Both the position numbers and the translations under genes were made by a program. From the NCBI RefSeq assembly GCF_022496765.1, contig NZ_VANV01000011.1, positions 62,001-126,000 of the forward strand: a stretch of 64,000 nucleotides of DNA. The letters are read 5' to 3'. Shown in pieces: positions 8,066-17,298 of the stretch (position 1 is its first letter; the number at the start of each line of letters is the position of its first letter). The notes under the pieces were generated by a model. The model did no database searches, was not told the origin of the DNA, and saw only the letters and a program-made list of their open reading frames with translations. The DNA is from Acidaminobacter sp. JC074 (GTDB lineage: Bacteria; Bacillota; Clostridia; Peptostreptococcales; Acidaminobacteraceae).

Positions 8066-8477
8066 GGGTAAAAAGTATATGACTTTAGGATAGGTAAAGT
8101 CATGGTCAACTTATTAGGATGTTTTGATAAATACAATAATATTGTATAAGTTATAAATATTCTGAAATATTTGAGGAATTATCATAATTCTAAAATGTAG
8201 TATTTTCAATGGATTTAGAATGTTATCTTATATGGAACTTGTTTTTATATCTGAGTTTATCAAAACTAAATGAAAAAAAACTACCATAAACTTGAAAGAA
8301 AATGAGTAGAAATATTCTGAAGGTTAAGATAAAAACGACATAAAGATATGTGCCTGAGACATGACAATATTTACTTACTACCTTCAAATCGGTACTATTA
8401 TAGTATGTTAAGTAACATATGCATTATATCGATATAGAATACTTATGACTATAACATGATAATATTAAGGAGGGTTT
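8066..8477. other. 412-bp AT-rich intergenic region upstream of the Opp-type operon
   Basis: I find no gene here. It holds a 9-bp inverted repeat at 8079-8103 (ATGACTTTA/TAAAGTCAT), a copy of an ACGACATAA motif at 8335 and a 16-bp palindrome at 8404-8419. No consensus -35/-10 pair stands out, although the transcript for the binding-protein gene must start in this stretch. Confidence 0.5.
8404..8419. promoter_or_regulatory. Perfect 16-bp palindrome, candidate operator
   Basis: TATGTTA-AG-TAACATA lies 60 bp before the start codon of the binding-protein gene. It is a candidate regulator site; no regulator can be assigned from the sequence alone. Confidence 0.35.
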
Positions 8478-10574
8478 ATGAAGTTAATGAAACAACTATT
8501 AATCTTAACGCTAGTATTTGCGTTAACGTTTAGTATGATATCATGTAGCAATAATAATGAAACAAACACTGGTGATGCTGGTGGTAATTCTACAAATGCT
8601 GGCAGTGAAGAAGCTGTAGAGTTAACAGAAGAAGTGTTAATGGTTAAAGAAGCACCTATGTTAACTGACTTAGTTGAAAAGGGTGAATTACCTGCACTAG
8701 AAAAACGTTTACCTGTAGATGCAATGGTTGAAACAGATGTTCAATCTTTGGGTGAATATGGTGGTTCTGTTGAAATGACTTATAGAGACAGTGGTCACTG
8801 GGATTGGGGTCCTTTAACTGAACAGTCTTTATTTAGATTTAAATCTGATGGTTCTGGTCAAGTAGAAGCCAATGTATGTAAGGCTTTCTATCCAAATGAA
8901 GATTCAACTGTATGGACCATTGAACTTCGTGAAGGCATGAAATGGTCAGATGGTCAACCATTAACAGCAGATGACTTTGAGTTTTACTACAACCATATGT
9001 CAGTACCTGCATTAAATGAAGATCGTTCACCATTAAGTTCAGATGATGAAGCTTATTACAATGCATTTACTTCTAAGCCTTATAGAGCATACTATGTAAC
9101 GATTGATGGTGTTAACTACTGGGCTGAGTTTGAAAAGATTGACGATTACAAATACACGATGACATTTGCCGCACCTAAGCCTGATTTCCCTGAATCAGTT
9201 GCTATCGATAATAAGTGGGCAGTTGCTCCAAAGCATTTCTTCAAACAAATCGTTTCTAGAAAAGATGGTGTAACAGATGATGCGTCTTTCCCATTTATTA
9301 CTGAAGAAGAGGCTGTGGCAAATGCAAATAGCATCTTAGGAAAAGAATATGATTCATATTCAACCATGGGTAAGAAAACAGGTTATTACAACTGGGATCA
9401 TTATCAAATTCCTCAATTAAGATCATTTATAGCGACAGAAAACAACTGGAACAAGGTTGGTGAAACTTATAAATTAGTAAGAAATCCATATTTCTTTAAA
9501 ACAGACAGTGAAGGTAGACAACTACCTTATTTAGATGCTATCAATGTAGCTGTAATCAATGAACAAGATCAAGTTGTTCTTAAAGCGATTGCTGGCGAGT
9601 TAGACGTTTATGAAATTCAACCTGCTGACTTCTCTACAATTGCATCATCAACAAAAGATACACATAGGATTTCTTCAAATAACAGTGCTGAGTGGGGAGA
9701 CTTTGTACTTTCATTAAATCAGACTGTTAAAGATGAAGACAAGAGAGCTTTATTCCAATCAAAAGACTTTAGACAAGCATTATCAATTGCTGTAGATAGA
9801 GAACTTTTAAATGCAACTTTAAGAAACAATCAAGCAGACCCAAGACAGTTATCACCTGCTGAAGGTATGTTGGGTTATGATGCTGATTGGGCAAGTAAGT
9901 GGACTGAGTACGATGTAGCTAAGGCTAACTCGATCTTAGATGGCTTAACGGAAGCCTGGGATAAAACTGAAGGTACTTATAGAAAAATGAAGGGTACTGA
10001 TAAAGACGTTGAGCTTGCGATTACAATCTCTGAAAGAGAAATGGAGTTAAATGGTGACTATATTGGCTTGTTAACTTCAGCTTATAAGCAAATTGGTATT
10101 AAAGTAATTGATCAAGTTCAATCAGATGTTGCACAGTTAATCCTTGCAAACGAACATGAAGTTACATTAGATAGACCATCAAGTGTATCACCTGCACTTA
10201 GACCAGACTCAATGCTTCCAATGAGAAACTACATGGGTTGGTATGGTGCATACGGTAAATGGTATGAGGACAATAAATCTACTGAAAACGGTGGCGTTGA
10301 ACCAAGTGGCGACATGTTAGCCTTAGTTGAAGCATACGATGCAATCAGAGCTGCAGCTGGTCCTGAAAGAACTGCTATTGTAGAAGAAAATGTTAACAAG
10401 ATTTATGAACTTCATAAAGACAATGTATGGGTAATTGGTTTCTTATCAGCTCCTAAGAGAAGGTTCTTAGTAGCAAATGATTTAAAGAACTTCCCAGATA
10501 ACATGGCTTTCAATGATGAGTATAGATGGGTAAATATCTTTAGACCAGAACAATGGTATAAAGTAAGTAAATAA
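8478..10574 (+). CDS. ABC transporter substrate-binding lipoprotein, peptide/oligosaccharide (SBP family 5)
   Basis: A 698-residue extracytoplasmic binding protein. The signal peptide ends in a lipobox SMISC (Cys23), followed by an Asn/Gly-rich linker. The family 5 signature is visible as NEDSTVWTIELREGMKWSDG and FRQALSIAVDRE. The length exceeds the usual 540 residues of peptide-binding OppA, and long members often bind oligosaccharides. The gene opens a six-gene operon with two permeases, two ATPases and a HAD protein and sits beside AraC regulators and a GH31 glycosidase, so I infer an oligosaccharide substrate. AAGGAGGG precedes ATG. Confidence 0.85.
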   Translation: MKLMKQLLILTLVFALTFSMISCSNNNETNTGDAGGNSTNAGSEEAVELTEEVLMVKEAPMLTDLVEKGELPALEKRLPVDAMVETDVQSLGEYGGSVEMTYRDSGHWDWGPLTEQSLFRFKSDGSGQVEANVCKAFYPNEDSTVWTIELREGMKWSDGQPLTADDFEFYYNHMSVPALNEDRSPLSSDDEAYYNAFTSKPYRAYYVTIDGVNYWAEFEKIDDYKYTMTFAAPKPDFPESVAIDNKWAVAPKHFFKQIVSRKDGVTDDASFPFITEEEAVANANSILGKEYDSYSTMGKKTGYYNWDHYQIPQLRSFIATENNWNKVGETYKLVRNPYFFKTDSEGRQLPYLDAINVAVINEQDQVVLKAIAGELDVYEIQPADFSTIASSTKDTHRISSNNSAEWGDFVLSLNQTVKDEDKRALFQSKDFRQALSIAVDRELLNATLRNNQADPRQLSPAEGMLGYDADWASKWTEYDVAKANSILDGLTEAWDKTEGTYRKMKGTDKDVELAITISEREMELNGDYIGLLTSAYKQIGIKVIDQVQSDVAQLILANEHEVTLDRPSSVSPALRPDSMLPMRNYMGWYGAYGKWYEDNKSTENGGVEPSGDMLALVEAYDAIRAAAGPERTAIVEENVNKIYELHKDNVWVIGFLSAPKRRFLVANDLKNFPDNMAFNDEYRWVNIFRPEQWYKVSK

Positions 10575-10584
10575 TAACTAAGAA
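10118..10584 (+). other. placeholder-free note: see hairpin entry that follows
   Basis: This entry only points to the hairpin at 10584-10618, given next with its correct span. Confidence 0.01.
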
Positions 10585-10618
10585 TGGATTAGCTGACCTA
10601 GGTTAGCTAATTCATTTG
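10584..10618 (+). terminator. Intercistronic hairpin (attenuator or mRNA stabiliser)
   Basis: Positions 10584-10598 and 10603-10617 form a 15-bp stem with two G-U pairs around a CTAG loop. It sits between the binding-protein gene and the first permease. The T tract is short, so partial termination or protection of the upstream message is likely. Confidence 0.65.
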
Positions 10619-10648
10619 TATAAGAAGATTAGGCAGAAGGTGTTTAGA

Positions 10649-11632
10649 ATGGCAAAATTTATATTTAAAAGGTTGTTGATGTCAGTTGTGACCTTGTTTC
10701 TAATATCATTTGTTGTATTTGTTATCATCCAGTTACCACCAGGTGACTTTGTTGATACCATGGTAACCAACATGATTGCAGAAGGTGAACAGGTGACAGA
10801 AGCAGATGTCTTGTTGTTAAAAGAGAACTACGGTTTAAACAGACCTGTATATGTTCAGTATTTTCACTGGATATCAGGTATTTTACAAGGAGACTGGGGA
10901 ACTTCATTCCACTATAATCAAGGTGTTTTAAAGCAGATTTCTTTAACGCTAGGCAATACTATTATGTTGTCATTCTTTACAATGCTTTTTACCTATATCG
11001 TATCTATTCCAATTGCTATTTATGCTGCCAAGCATCAATATTCGATTGGCGATTATATCTTTACATTTATAGGCTTCATTGGTATGGCAATTCCGAGTTT
11101 TCTCTTTGCCATACTCCTTATGTATGCTTCTTATAAATGGTTTGGAAAACCGATTATGGGCTTTCCAGATGTGCCGGTTACAGACTTTGAGTCATTAGGT
11201 TTATTTATTAAGTCATTGTCTATTCCGATTATAGTAATTGGTTTAGGTGGTACTTGCGGTTTGATCCGTTCTATCAGAGCACAGATGCTGGATGAACAAG
11301 AAAAACCTTACGTTTTAGCCACAAGAGCAAAAGGTGTTAGTGAAAATGTCATCACTTACAAGTACGCAATGAGATCGGTATTAAATCCAATTGTTTCAGG
11401 TCTAGGACCTATGATTTCTAAAATCTTCACAGGTTCTACTATTGTTGCCATTGTTTTAATGCTTCCAACGAATGGACCTGTACTTTTAAAAGCACTTCAA
11501 TCACAAGACGTTATGTTATCTGGTGGTATCCTTTTAATATCAGCTACATTGGTTGTGTTAGGTACATTACTTTCAGATATTCTATTAGTTGTCCTTGATC
11601 CGAGAATTAAGCAAATGGAGGATGAAAAGTAA
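10649..11632 (+). CDS. ABC transporter permease, OppB/DppB type
   Basis: A 327-residue membrane protein with six predicted helices, the first inner-membrane subunit of the transporter. The N-terminus (FIFKRLLMSVVTLFLISFV) and the following QLPPGDF and LNRPVYVQYFHW segments are typical of OppB. The cytoplasmic EAA-like loop that docks the ATPase appears as YVLATRAKGVSENVI. I choose ATG 10649, with AGAAGGTG 6 nt upstream, over a TTG at 10616 that lies in the preceding hairpin. Its stop overlaps the next start by one base. Confidence 0.88.
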   Translation: MAKFIFKRLLMSVVTLFLISFVVFVIIQLPPGDFVDTMVTNMIAEGEQVTEADVLLLKENYGLNRPVYVQYFHWISGILQGDWGTSFHYNQGVLKQISLTLGNTIMLSFFTMLFTYIVSIPIAIYAAKHQYSIGDYIFTFIGFIGMAIPSFLFAILLMYASYKWFGKPIMGFPDVPVTDFESLGLFIKSLSIPIIVIGLGGTCGLIRSIRAQMLDEQEKPYVLATRAKGVSENVITYKYAMRSVLNPIVSGLGPMISKIFTGSTIVAIVLMLPTNGPVLLKALQSQDVMLSGGILLISATLVVLGTLLSDILLVVLDPRIKQMEDEK

Positions 11633-12804
11633 TGATATCTATTAATCAAGTATTTGATTCAGAATTAAGAAAACAGAAAAAAGAAGAAAAAAAGCGTATC
11701 AAAGAAGAAAAATACTACTTGGCCTCACAATGGCAGTTAATGGGGAGAAAACTTCTAAAACATAAGCTTGCTGTGATGAGTATGATTGTTTTGGCCATCA
11801 TGTACTTAGGTGTTATATTCGCAGGTTTTATAGCGCCTCAAGGATTAGAGGATTTTTCAGCGACTTATTCTAATGCTGAGCCTTCAAAACTTCATTTTGT
11901 TCATGAAGGAGAGTTTATCGGTCCATTTGTTTATGGTTCTAAGATTGCTTATGACGAGTATGAAATGAAGTACTTTGAAGAAGATACTTCTAAGCCTTAC
12001 AAGATAGACTTCTTTGTTAAGGGGGTAGAATATAAGATTTTAGGCTTTATAAAGAGTGATGTTCATCTATTTGGTGTGGACAATTCTGACTTAGAAGAAG
12101 GTCAGGATCCAGTAGCCCTGTTCTTATTTGGTGCAGACCAACTTGGAAGAGACTTGTTTTCTAGAATACTTTTAGGTTCTCAAGTGTCTTTAACAGTACC
12201 ACTAGTGGGAACCATGATTTCCTTTGTGCTTGCACTTGTTATTGGTGGTATATCGGGTTACTACGGTGGCAAAATTGATACAGTCATTCAAAGAATCATT
12301 GAAGTCTTGATTTCTTTTCCAACCTTGCCATTATGGATGGCCTTATCAGCTGCAATTCCAGCAGGTCTTCCTATCAGCCAGGTCTACTTTATGATTACAA
12401 TTATTATGTCCTTGGTTTCTTGGCCTTGGCTTGCAAGAACTGTTAGATCTAAATTCTTATCACTAAAGAATGATGACTATGTACTTGCTGCAACACTATT
12501 TGGTGTCAGTGATTTTAAAATCATCGTACGTCATTTGATTCCTGGCTTTATGTCTTACTTAATTGTCCAGTTGACATTAAATATACCAACTATGATTCTT
12601 GGTGAAACATCTATGTCATTTTTAGGTTTAGGTATGCGTGCGCCTGCTACGTCTTGGGGTGTACTATTACAGGAATGTCAATCTATTCCGAATATCGCCA
12701 ACCATCCATGGAAGCTGATTCCTGTTTTATTTGTTATCGTAACAGTTTTAGCATTCAACTTTTTAGGTGATGGTCTTAGAGATTCGGCTGACCCATATAA
12801 GTAA
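11632..12804 (+). CDS. ABC transporter permease, OppC/DppC type
   Basis: A 390-residue membrane protein, the second permease. After the first helix (residues 43-65) comes a long extracytoplasmic insertion of about 95 residues, which makes it longer than usual OppC (about 300). The signature FGADQLGRDLFSRIL and the ATPase-docking loop DYVLAATLFGVSDFKII are present. TAATG overlap joins it to the first permease. The very charged N-terminal 35 residues are cytoplasmic. Confidence 0.88.
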   Translation: MISINQVFDSELRKQKKEEKKRIKEEKYYLASQWQLMGRKLLKHKLAVMSMIVLAIMYLGVIFAGFIAPQGLEDFSATYSNAEPSKLHFVHEGEFIGPFVYGSKIAYDEYEMKYFEEDTSKPYKIDFFVKGVEYKILGFIKSDVHLFGVDNSDLEEGQDPVALFLFGADQLGRDLFSRILLGSQVSLTVPLVGTMISFVLALVIGGISGYYGGKIDTVIQRIIEVLISFPTLPLWMALSAAIPAGLPISQVYFMITIIMSLVSWPWLARTVRSKFLSLKNDDYVLAATLFGVSDFKIIVRHLIPGFMSYLIVQLTLNIPTMILGETSMSFLGLGMRAPATSWGVLLQECQSIPNIANHPWKLIPVLFVIVTVLAFNFLGDGLRDSADPYK

Positions 12805-12814
12805 GGAGCAAATC

Positions 12815-13825
12815 ATGAGTAAAGTTAAAAAGCCGGTTCTTGACATTAAGAACCTGGCAGTTGAAATAAAATTAGATGAGGGCCTTTTGACACCTGTAAG
12901 GGGCGTGAGCTTTTCCATAGGAGAAGAAGAAACATTAGGCCTGGTAGGTGAATCGGGCTGCGGTAAATCTTTGACCTCAAAGTCCATACTGGGTATTAAC
13001 AGTAAGAAGATTGTCAGATCGGGTCAGATTCTTTATACAAATGATAAAGATGAGACCATTGATTTACTTGCTTTTAAGCGTACTAGTAAGGCCTTAAGAG
13101 CCATTAGAGGGAAGGAAGTATCAATGATCTTCCAAGAGCCTATGACATCTTTCTCACCACTTTTTACAGTGGGTAATCAAATTTCTGAAGCAGTTAGGCT
13201 TCATATTACAAAGGATAGGAAACAAGCGAGAGAGCTTTCAGTTAAAATGATGGAACGTGTTGGTATTGCAGATGCTGACAAGCGTTTTGACCAGTATCCT
13301 CATGAGTTTTCTGGCGGTATGCTTCAAAGAGCTTTGATTGCAACTTCTCTTATATGTAATCCAAGACTCTTAATTGCTGATGAGCCGACAACTGCTTTAG
13401 ATGTGACCATACAAGCTCAGATTCTAGAACTTATGAAAGAGCTACAAGTGGAGTATAAGATGTCTATTTTATACATCACACATGACCTGGGTACAGTAGC
13501 TGCTGTGTGTGACAGAGTTGCTGTCATGTATCTAGGACGAATTGTAGAAACTGCATCGTGTAAAGACATCTTTAACAATCCTTTACACCCATACACAAGA
13601 GGACTTATTGGTTCTGTTCATAAGATCGGTTCTGCTAAAGAAGAACTGTTCTCCATTGAGGGGACGGTACCTCTGGCGATGAATCTTGAGGACAAATGTT
13701 CATTCTATGACAGATGTACCAGTCGTGATGAAAAAATGTGTTCAGGTAAAGAACCGGCCTTAGTAGAAGTTAGAAAAGATCATTTTGTTGCTTGTTATGT
13801 GGCAGAACAGATGAAGGATAAGTAG
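12815..13825 (+). CDS. ABC transporter ATP-binding protein, OppD/DppD type
   Basis: A 336-residue ATPase. Walker A is GESGCGKSLTSK, the signature is FSGGMLQRALIA, Walker B is LLIADEPTTALD and the switch His is in THDLG. The C-terminal oligopeptide-transporter domain carries a Cys pattern (CSFYDRCTSRDEKMC) usual for the family. ATG 12815 follows AAGGAGCAAATC; an in-frame ATG 48 nt upstream lies inside the permease gene and has no binding site. It works as a heterodimer with the next protein. Confidence 0.9.
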   Translation: MSKVKKPVLDIKNLAVEIKLDEGLLTPVRGVSFSIGEEETLGLVGESGCGKSLTSKSILGINSKKIVRSGQILYTNDKDETIDLLAFKRTSKALRAIRGKEVSMIFQEPMTSFSPLFTVGNQISEAVRLHITKDRKQARELSVKMMERVGIADADKRFDQYPHEFSGGMLQRALIATSLICNPRLLIADEPTTALDVTIQAQILELMKELQVEYKMSILYITHDLGTVAAVCDRVAVMYLGRIVETASCKDIFNNPLHPYTRGLIGSVHKIGSAKEELFSIEGTVPLAMNLEDKCSFYDRCTSRDEKMCSGKEPALVEVRKDHFVACYVAEQMKDK

Positions 13826-13833
13826 GTGATAAA

Positions 13834-14820
13834 ATGTCAGATGTGATTTTAAATGTTAAAGATTTAGTCAAAATATTTGAAGGCAAAAAAACATCCGTTA
13901 AGGCCGTTAATGGTGTCAGTTTTCAAGTGAAAAAAGGTGAAACCGTTGGTGTTGTAGGAGAATCGGGTTGCGGAAAATCGACCTTAGGCAGGTGTATTGT
14001 TAACGCCCACCAGCCGACAGCAGGTGATATTCACTATAAGGCAACAACAGGTATAGAACATAATTTGGCTGTTTTAGACAAGAAGGCCTTAAAGAGTTTA
14101 AGAAAAGAAATCCAGTTTATATTTCAAGATCCTTACTCGTCTTTAAATCCAAGATTGACTGTTTTTGATATAATCTCAGAGCCGCTAAGAGCCAATGGTA
14201 AGTTTACCAAAGAAGAGATAGAGTCTCGTGTAACAGAAATGGCAGGTAAAGTAGGTTTAAACACTTCTTATTTAAAAAGATATCCTCATGCCTTTTCTGG
14301 GGGTCAAAGACAGAGAATTGGTATAGCAAGAGCCCTAGTGCTTTATCCGCAGCTTATTGTATGTGATGAATCCGTTTCTGCACTAGATGTATCTGTTCAG
14401 GCACAGGTTATTAACCTACTAAAGAAACTTCAGACTGAACTGGATTTAACTTATATATTTATCAGTCATGACTTATCTGTTGTGGAGTATATTTCAGATA
14501 AGATTATCGTGATGTACCTTGGTCAGATTATGGAGCATACAACAACTGAAAAGCTCTTTAACTCACCTAAACATCCTTATACAGAAGCTTTACTATCAGC
14601 TGTACCTATTGCTGATCCAAATATTGAATTTAAAAGAATACCTCTAGAAGGCGATGTACCGAATCCATCCAATCCTCCTAGTGGGTGTTTGTTCCATACA
14701 CGTTGCAACTATTGTGTGGATAAATGTAAAACTGATACAGTACCTCTTGTTGAGTTAGAGGAAAATCATTTTGTAGCATGTCATAGAGCAAAGGAACTGA
14801 AATTGAGAGGTATTATATAG
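13834..14820 (+). CDS. ABC transporter ATP-binding protein, OppF/DppF type
   Basis: A 328-residue ATPase and partner of the preceding protein. Walker A GESGCGKSTLGR, signature FSGGQRQRIGIARAL, Walker B LIVCDESVSALD and switch HDLSVV are all intact. The C-terminal end has the usual HTRCNYCVDKC Cys cluster. Its stop codon shares one base with the GTG of the HAD gene. Confidence 0.9.
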   Translation: MSDVILNVKDLVKIFEGKKTSVKAVNGVSFQVKKGETVGVVGESGCGKSTLGRCIVNAHQPTAGDIHYKATTGIEHNLAVLDKKALKSLRKEIQFIFQDPYSSLNPRLTVFDIISEPLRANGKFTKEEIESRVTEMAGKVGLNTSYLKRYPHAFSGGQRQRIGIARALVLYPQLIVCDESVSALDVSVQAQVINLLKKLQTELDLTYIFISHDLSVVEYISDKIIVMYLGQIMEHTTTEKLFNSPKHPYTEALLSAVPIADPNIEFKRIPLEGDVPNPSNPPSGCLFHTRCNYCVDKCKTDTVPLVELEENHFVACHRAKELKLRGII

Positions 14821-15344
14821 TGGAAAAGATAATTGTTTTTATCGATAGTGGAGACACTTTGGTAGAAGAAAAAACAGAAGTTTATGAAGGCCAGACAGAA
14901 CTGGTTTTATCTGCAGATTTAAGGCCTGGTGCCAAAGAGCTTATTGAAAGGCTTAAAAAAAGAGGCAATCCTGTTATTATGGTTGCAGATGGCTTAAGAC
15001 AGTCATTTATCAATGTTCATACACAACATGGGATTTATGATTTGTATGATGGTCATATCTATTCAGAAGATGTTGGTGTCCATAAACCTGACAAGCGTAT
15101 GTTTCAAGCGGCACTTGATGTTTGTAACTTGACAGAAAATGATGTAAAAAAAATTATCATGGTCGGTAACAACCTTTCAAGGGATGTTAAGGGTGCCAAT
15201 GAAATGGGAATTACAAGCGTCTTTATGTCCTGGACAGACCGTTATCCTAAAGAGCCAGTCGACCAAAGTGAAAAACCTGATTATACAATAGTAGAACCAC
15301 TGGAATTACTTGATTTAATAGATAAACTAGAAAAATCTTTGTAG
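14820..15344 (+). CDS. HAD-superfamily hydrolase-like protein
   Basis: A 174-residue protein starting with GTG that overlaps the previous stop. HAD motif I reads FIDSGDTL, where the third position of DxDxT is Gly and not Asp, so the usual acid/base residue is missing. Motif III appears as HKPDKRMF and motif IV as GNNLSRDVKG. Such proteins may still act on sugar phosphates or may have lost phosphatase activity. Its place in the transporter operon suggests handling of an imported, phosphorylated sugar; that is inference. Confidence 0.75.
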   Translation: MEKIIVFIDSGDTLVEEKTEVYEGQTELVLSADLRPGAKELIERLKKRGNPVIMVADGLRQSFINVHTQHGIYDLYDGHIYSEDVGVHKPDKRMFQAALDVCNLTENDVKKIIMVGNNLSRDVKGANEMGITSVFMSWTDRYPKEPVDQSEKPDYTIVEPLELLDLIDKLEKSL

Positions 15345-15359
15345 GGGGCACAATTTGAT

Positions 15360-16397
15360 ATGAAGTCAGAACGATGTTATGATGAAACTATAGATAGTTT
15401 AATAGAAGATGGGAAAGGATACTTGATGTTAGGAAACAATCACATCATCATCAGTACACGTTCGACCATAAATATCTCCCTTTGCATATACTATTGTGGT
15501 TCTGAAGAAACTAAACCTGGCGCGGTCTGGGGTCCTAAGGTACTTGATCACTTTGTGCTTTATTATGTCTACGAGGGATCGGGGACCATTACTGTAAAAG
15601 ATAAGACTTTTGATGTAAAAAAAGGACAGGGATTTTTAATACCTAAAAATGCACTGACCAGTTATAAATCAGATGAGAATAACCCTTTGAAGTTGGTTTG
15701 GGTAGGTTTTTATGGCTTTTTAGCTGAGCTTTATTTACTAAGAGCAGGTCTCAGTGAAACAACCCCTATTTTTGACTACCATGCGGATGATTTCTTCTTA
15801 GATCATTTTAAAGAAATGATAGAGGTATCTAAAAGAGGTTATAACAGATACTGTAGGATGATGTCCATTCTTTATAGCATGATGTCTAAACTTTTAGATA
15901 TTGCCAGTGAGCAGCAAGAGGGTGAGTTTAAAGAATCTGTTGAGCTCTATTTAAGAAGAGCACTTGAGTTTATAGAAATGAATTATCAATCTAAACTTAC
16001 CATTGAAAACCTTTCAAAACACGTAGGTCTAGATAGAAAGTATTTGTACAGTATATTTAAGAAACATGTAGGAGAATCTCCTCAAGAATACTTGATCAAC
16101 TACCGTATGACCATGGCTAGAAATCTACTTGAGAATTCTACCTTGTCCATATCCAATATTGCACACTCTGTAGGTTATTCAAATCCATTTCATTTTTCAA
16201 AGATATTTAAAAATCTAAGTGGTGTGTCACCATCTGCCTATAGAGATGATTTCAAGTTATCTCATGAATCTGATGAATCTTATGACGGTATTGAAAACAA
16301 TGAAGAACTTAAGAGGATCATCAAGGAAAAAGAAGACCAAATCAAACAACTTAATAATAAAATTGATGAACTGAAAAGTGTCATAATAAACTCATAA
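15360..16397 (+). CDS. AraC-family regulator with C-terminal coiled coil
   Basis: A 345-residue regulator. Residues 45-120 form a cupin-like sugar-sensing domain (WGPKVLDHFVLYYVYEG is typical). Residues 195-300 hold two helix-turn-helix motifs, including LTIENLSKHVGLDRKYLYSIF and ISNIAHSVGYSNPFHFSKIFK. Unusually the protein continues with about 45 charged residues in heptad spacing (KEKEDQIKQLNNKIDELK), a likely coiled coil. It follows the transporter operon by 15 nt with GGGGG upstream, and probably controls it. Confidence 0.82.
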   Translation: MKSERCYDETIDSLIEDGKGYLMLGNNHIIISTRSTINISLCIYYCGSEETKPGAVWGPKVLDHFVLYYVYEGSGTITVKDKTFDVKKGQGFLIPKNALTSYKSDENNPLKLVWVGFYGFLAELYLLRAGLSETTPIFDYHADDFFLDHFKEMIEVSKRGYNRYCRMMSILYSMMSKLLDIASEQQEGEFKESVELYLRRALEFIEMNYQSKLTIENLSKHVGLDRKYLYSIFKKHVGESPQEYLINYRMTMARNLLENSTLSISNIAHSVGYSNPFHFSKIFKNLSGVSPSAYRDDFKLSHESDESYDGIENNEELKRIIKEKEDQIKQLNNKIDELKSVIINS

Positions 16398-16418
16398 CCT
16401 TGTCTTAGACAAGGTTAT
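16394..16418. terminator. Bidirectional terminator between convergent AraC genes
   Basis: An 11-bp perfect stem (16394-16404 with 16408-16418) around a TTA loop. It is followed by ATTTTTATC on the plus strand and overlaps the ends of both regulator genes. Confidence 0.7.
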
Positions 16419-17266
16419 ATTTTTATCTTGATATACTCTTTTGGTGTTATGTTATGAATCTTTTTAAAGGACTTGTTAAAGGTAGAAACCTGATTAAATC
16501 CACACCTTGAAGAGATTTCTGTGATTGTTAAGTCTGTTGTAATCAGTAAAGTACAGGCTTTTTTTATTCTTATATGGGTAAGATAAGCCATGGGTGATAG
16601 ACCATAATACTTTTTAAAGAACCTTGAGAAGTAGGATGGATTCATATGCATGATGCCAGCCAGATCATCTAAAGAAATATTATCGAAGTAGTGAGACTTC
16701 ATATACTCAATGACCTTATGGGAACCATGAATGGACTTTGCTGATATGGGCTCGCCATTTTGGTTCAAGGTCTTACAGTGTCTACCGAGTAGGACCAAGA
16801 TTTCCATAAATCTTGCCTTGATCATCAATTGATAGCCAGACTCTTTATTCATGAACTCTTCATGGATATCATCCAGTATCTTTTTTATATGATCATTGAC
16901 ATGGGATGAAATCCTATTTTCAAAATCCTCATGGCGGTTTAAAAAAATTGACAGATAGTTTTTATCGAAATCTTGATCAATAGACTCGTAAATCAAAGTT
17001 GGTTCAAAGTGAATAACCTCATTGATGACCTCGTTATCGTAAGGAACTGTAAGACCATGTGTGTCTCTGTTATTAAAGATGAAGATATCTCCAGGCTCTG
17101 CAGGATACTCTTTACCGTTTATAATATAGACCCCTTTACCTTGCCTGATCATTGATATTTCAAAGTAGTGATGGCTGTGATAATGTTCATTATTACGAAA
17201 GGCTTTTAGCCTGTCTCTAGAATGAAAAAAGTAGGTCATGTTGCCAAATTGTATATTATTACTCAT
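16415..17266 (-). CDS. AraC-family transcriptional regulator
   Basis: A 283-residue regulator with an N-terminal cupin (HYHSHHYFEISMIRQGKG) and a C-terminal double helix-turn-helix (SLDDLAGIMHMNPSYFSRFFKK and ITEISSRCGFNQVSTFNKSFKK). AGAGGTGA precedes the ATG. It is divergent from the GH31 gene, and the 116-bp gap contains a direct repeat with AraC-type spacing, so it most likely activates the glycosidase in response to a sugar. Confidence 0.85.
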   Translation of the reverse strand: MSNNIQFGNMTYFFHSRDRLKAFRNNEHYHSHHYFEISMIRQGKGVYIINGKEYPAEPGDIFIFNNRDTHGLTVPYDNEVINEVIHFEPTLIYESIDQDFDKNYLSIFLNRHEDFENRISSHVNDHIKKILDDIHEEFMNKESGYQLMIKARFMEILVLLGRHCKTLNQNGEPISAKSIHGSHKVIEYMKSHYFDNISLDDLAGIMHMNPSYFSRFFKKYYGLSPMAYLTHIRIKKACTLLITTDLTITEISSRCGFNQVSTFNKSFKKIHNITPKEYIKIKI

Positions 17267-17298
17267 AGGTCACCTCTAGATAAGTATATCACGAACAA

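Noticed and set aside
8066-8477. Small protein or riboswitch in the 412-bp gap
   Set aside because: No start codon with a binding site opens a plausible frame, and no known riboswitch core could be found.
10118-10584. A hairpin entry with reversed coordinates
   Set aside because: This was a coordinate slip made while listing; the correct hairpin span is 10584-10618, and the reversed-coordinate feature entry (confidence 0.01) should be ignored.
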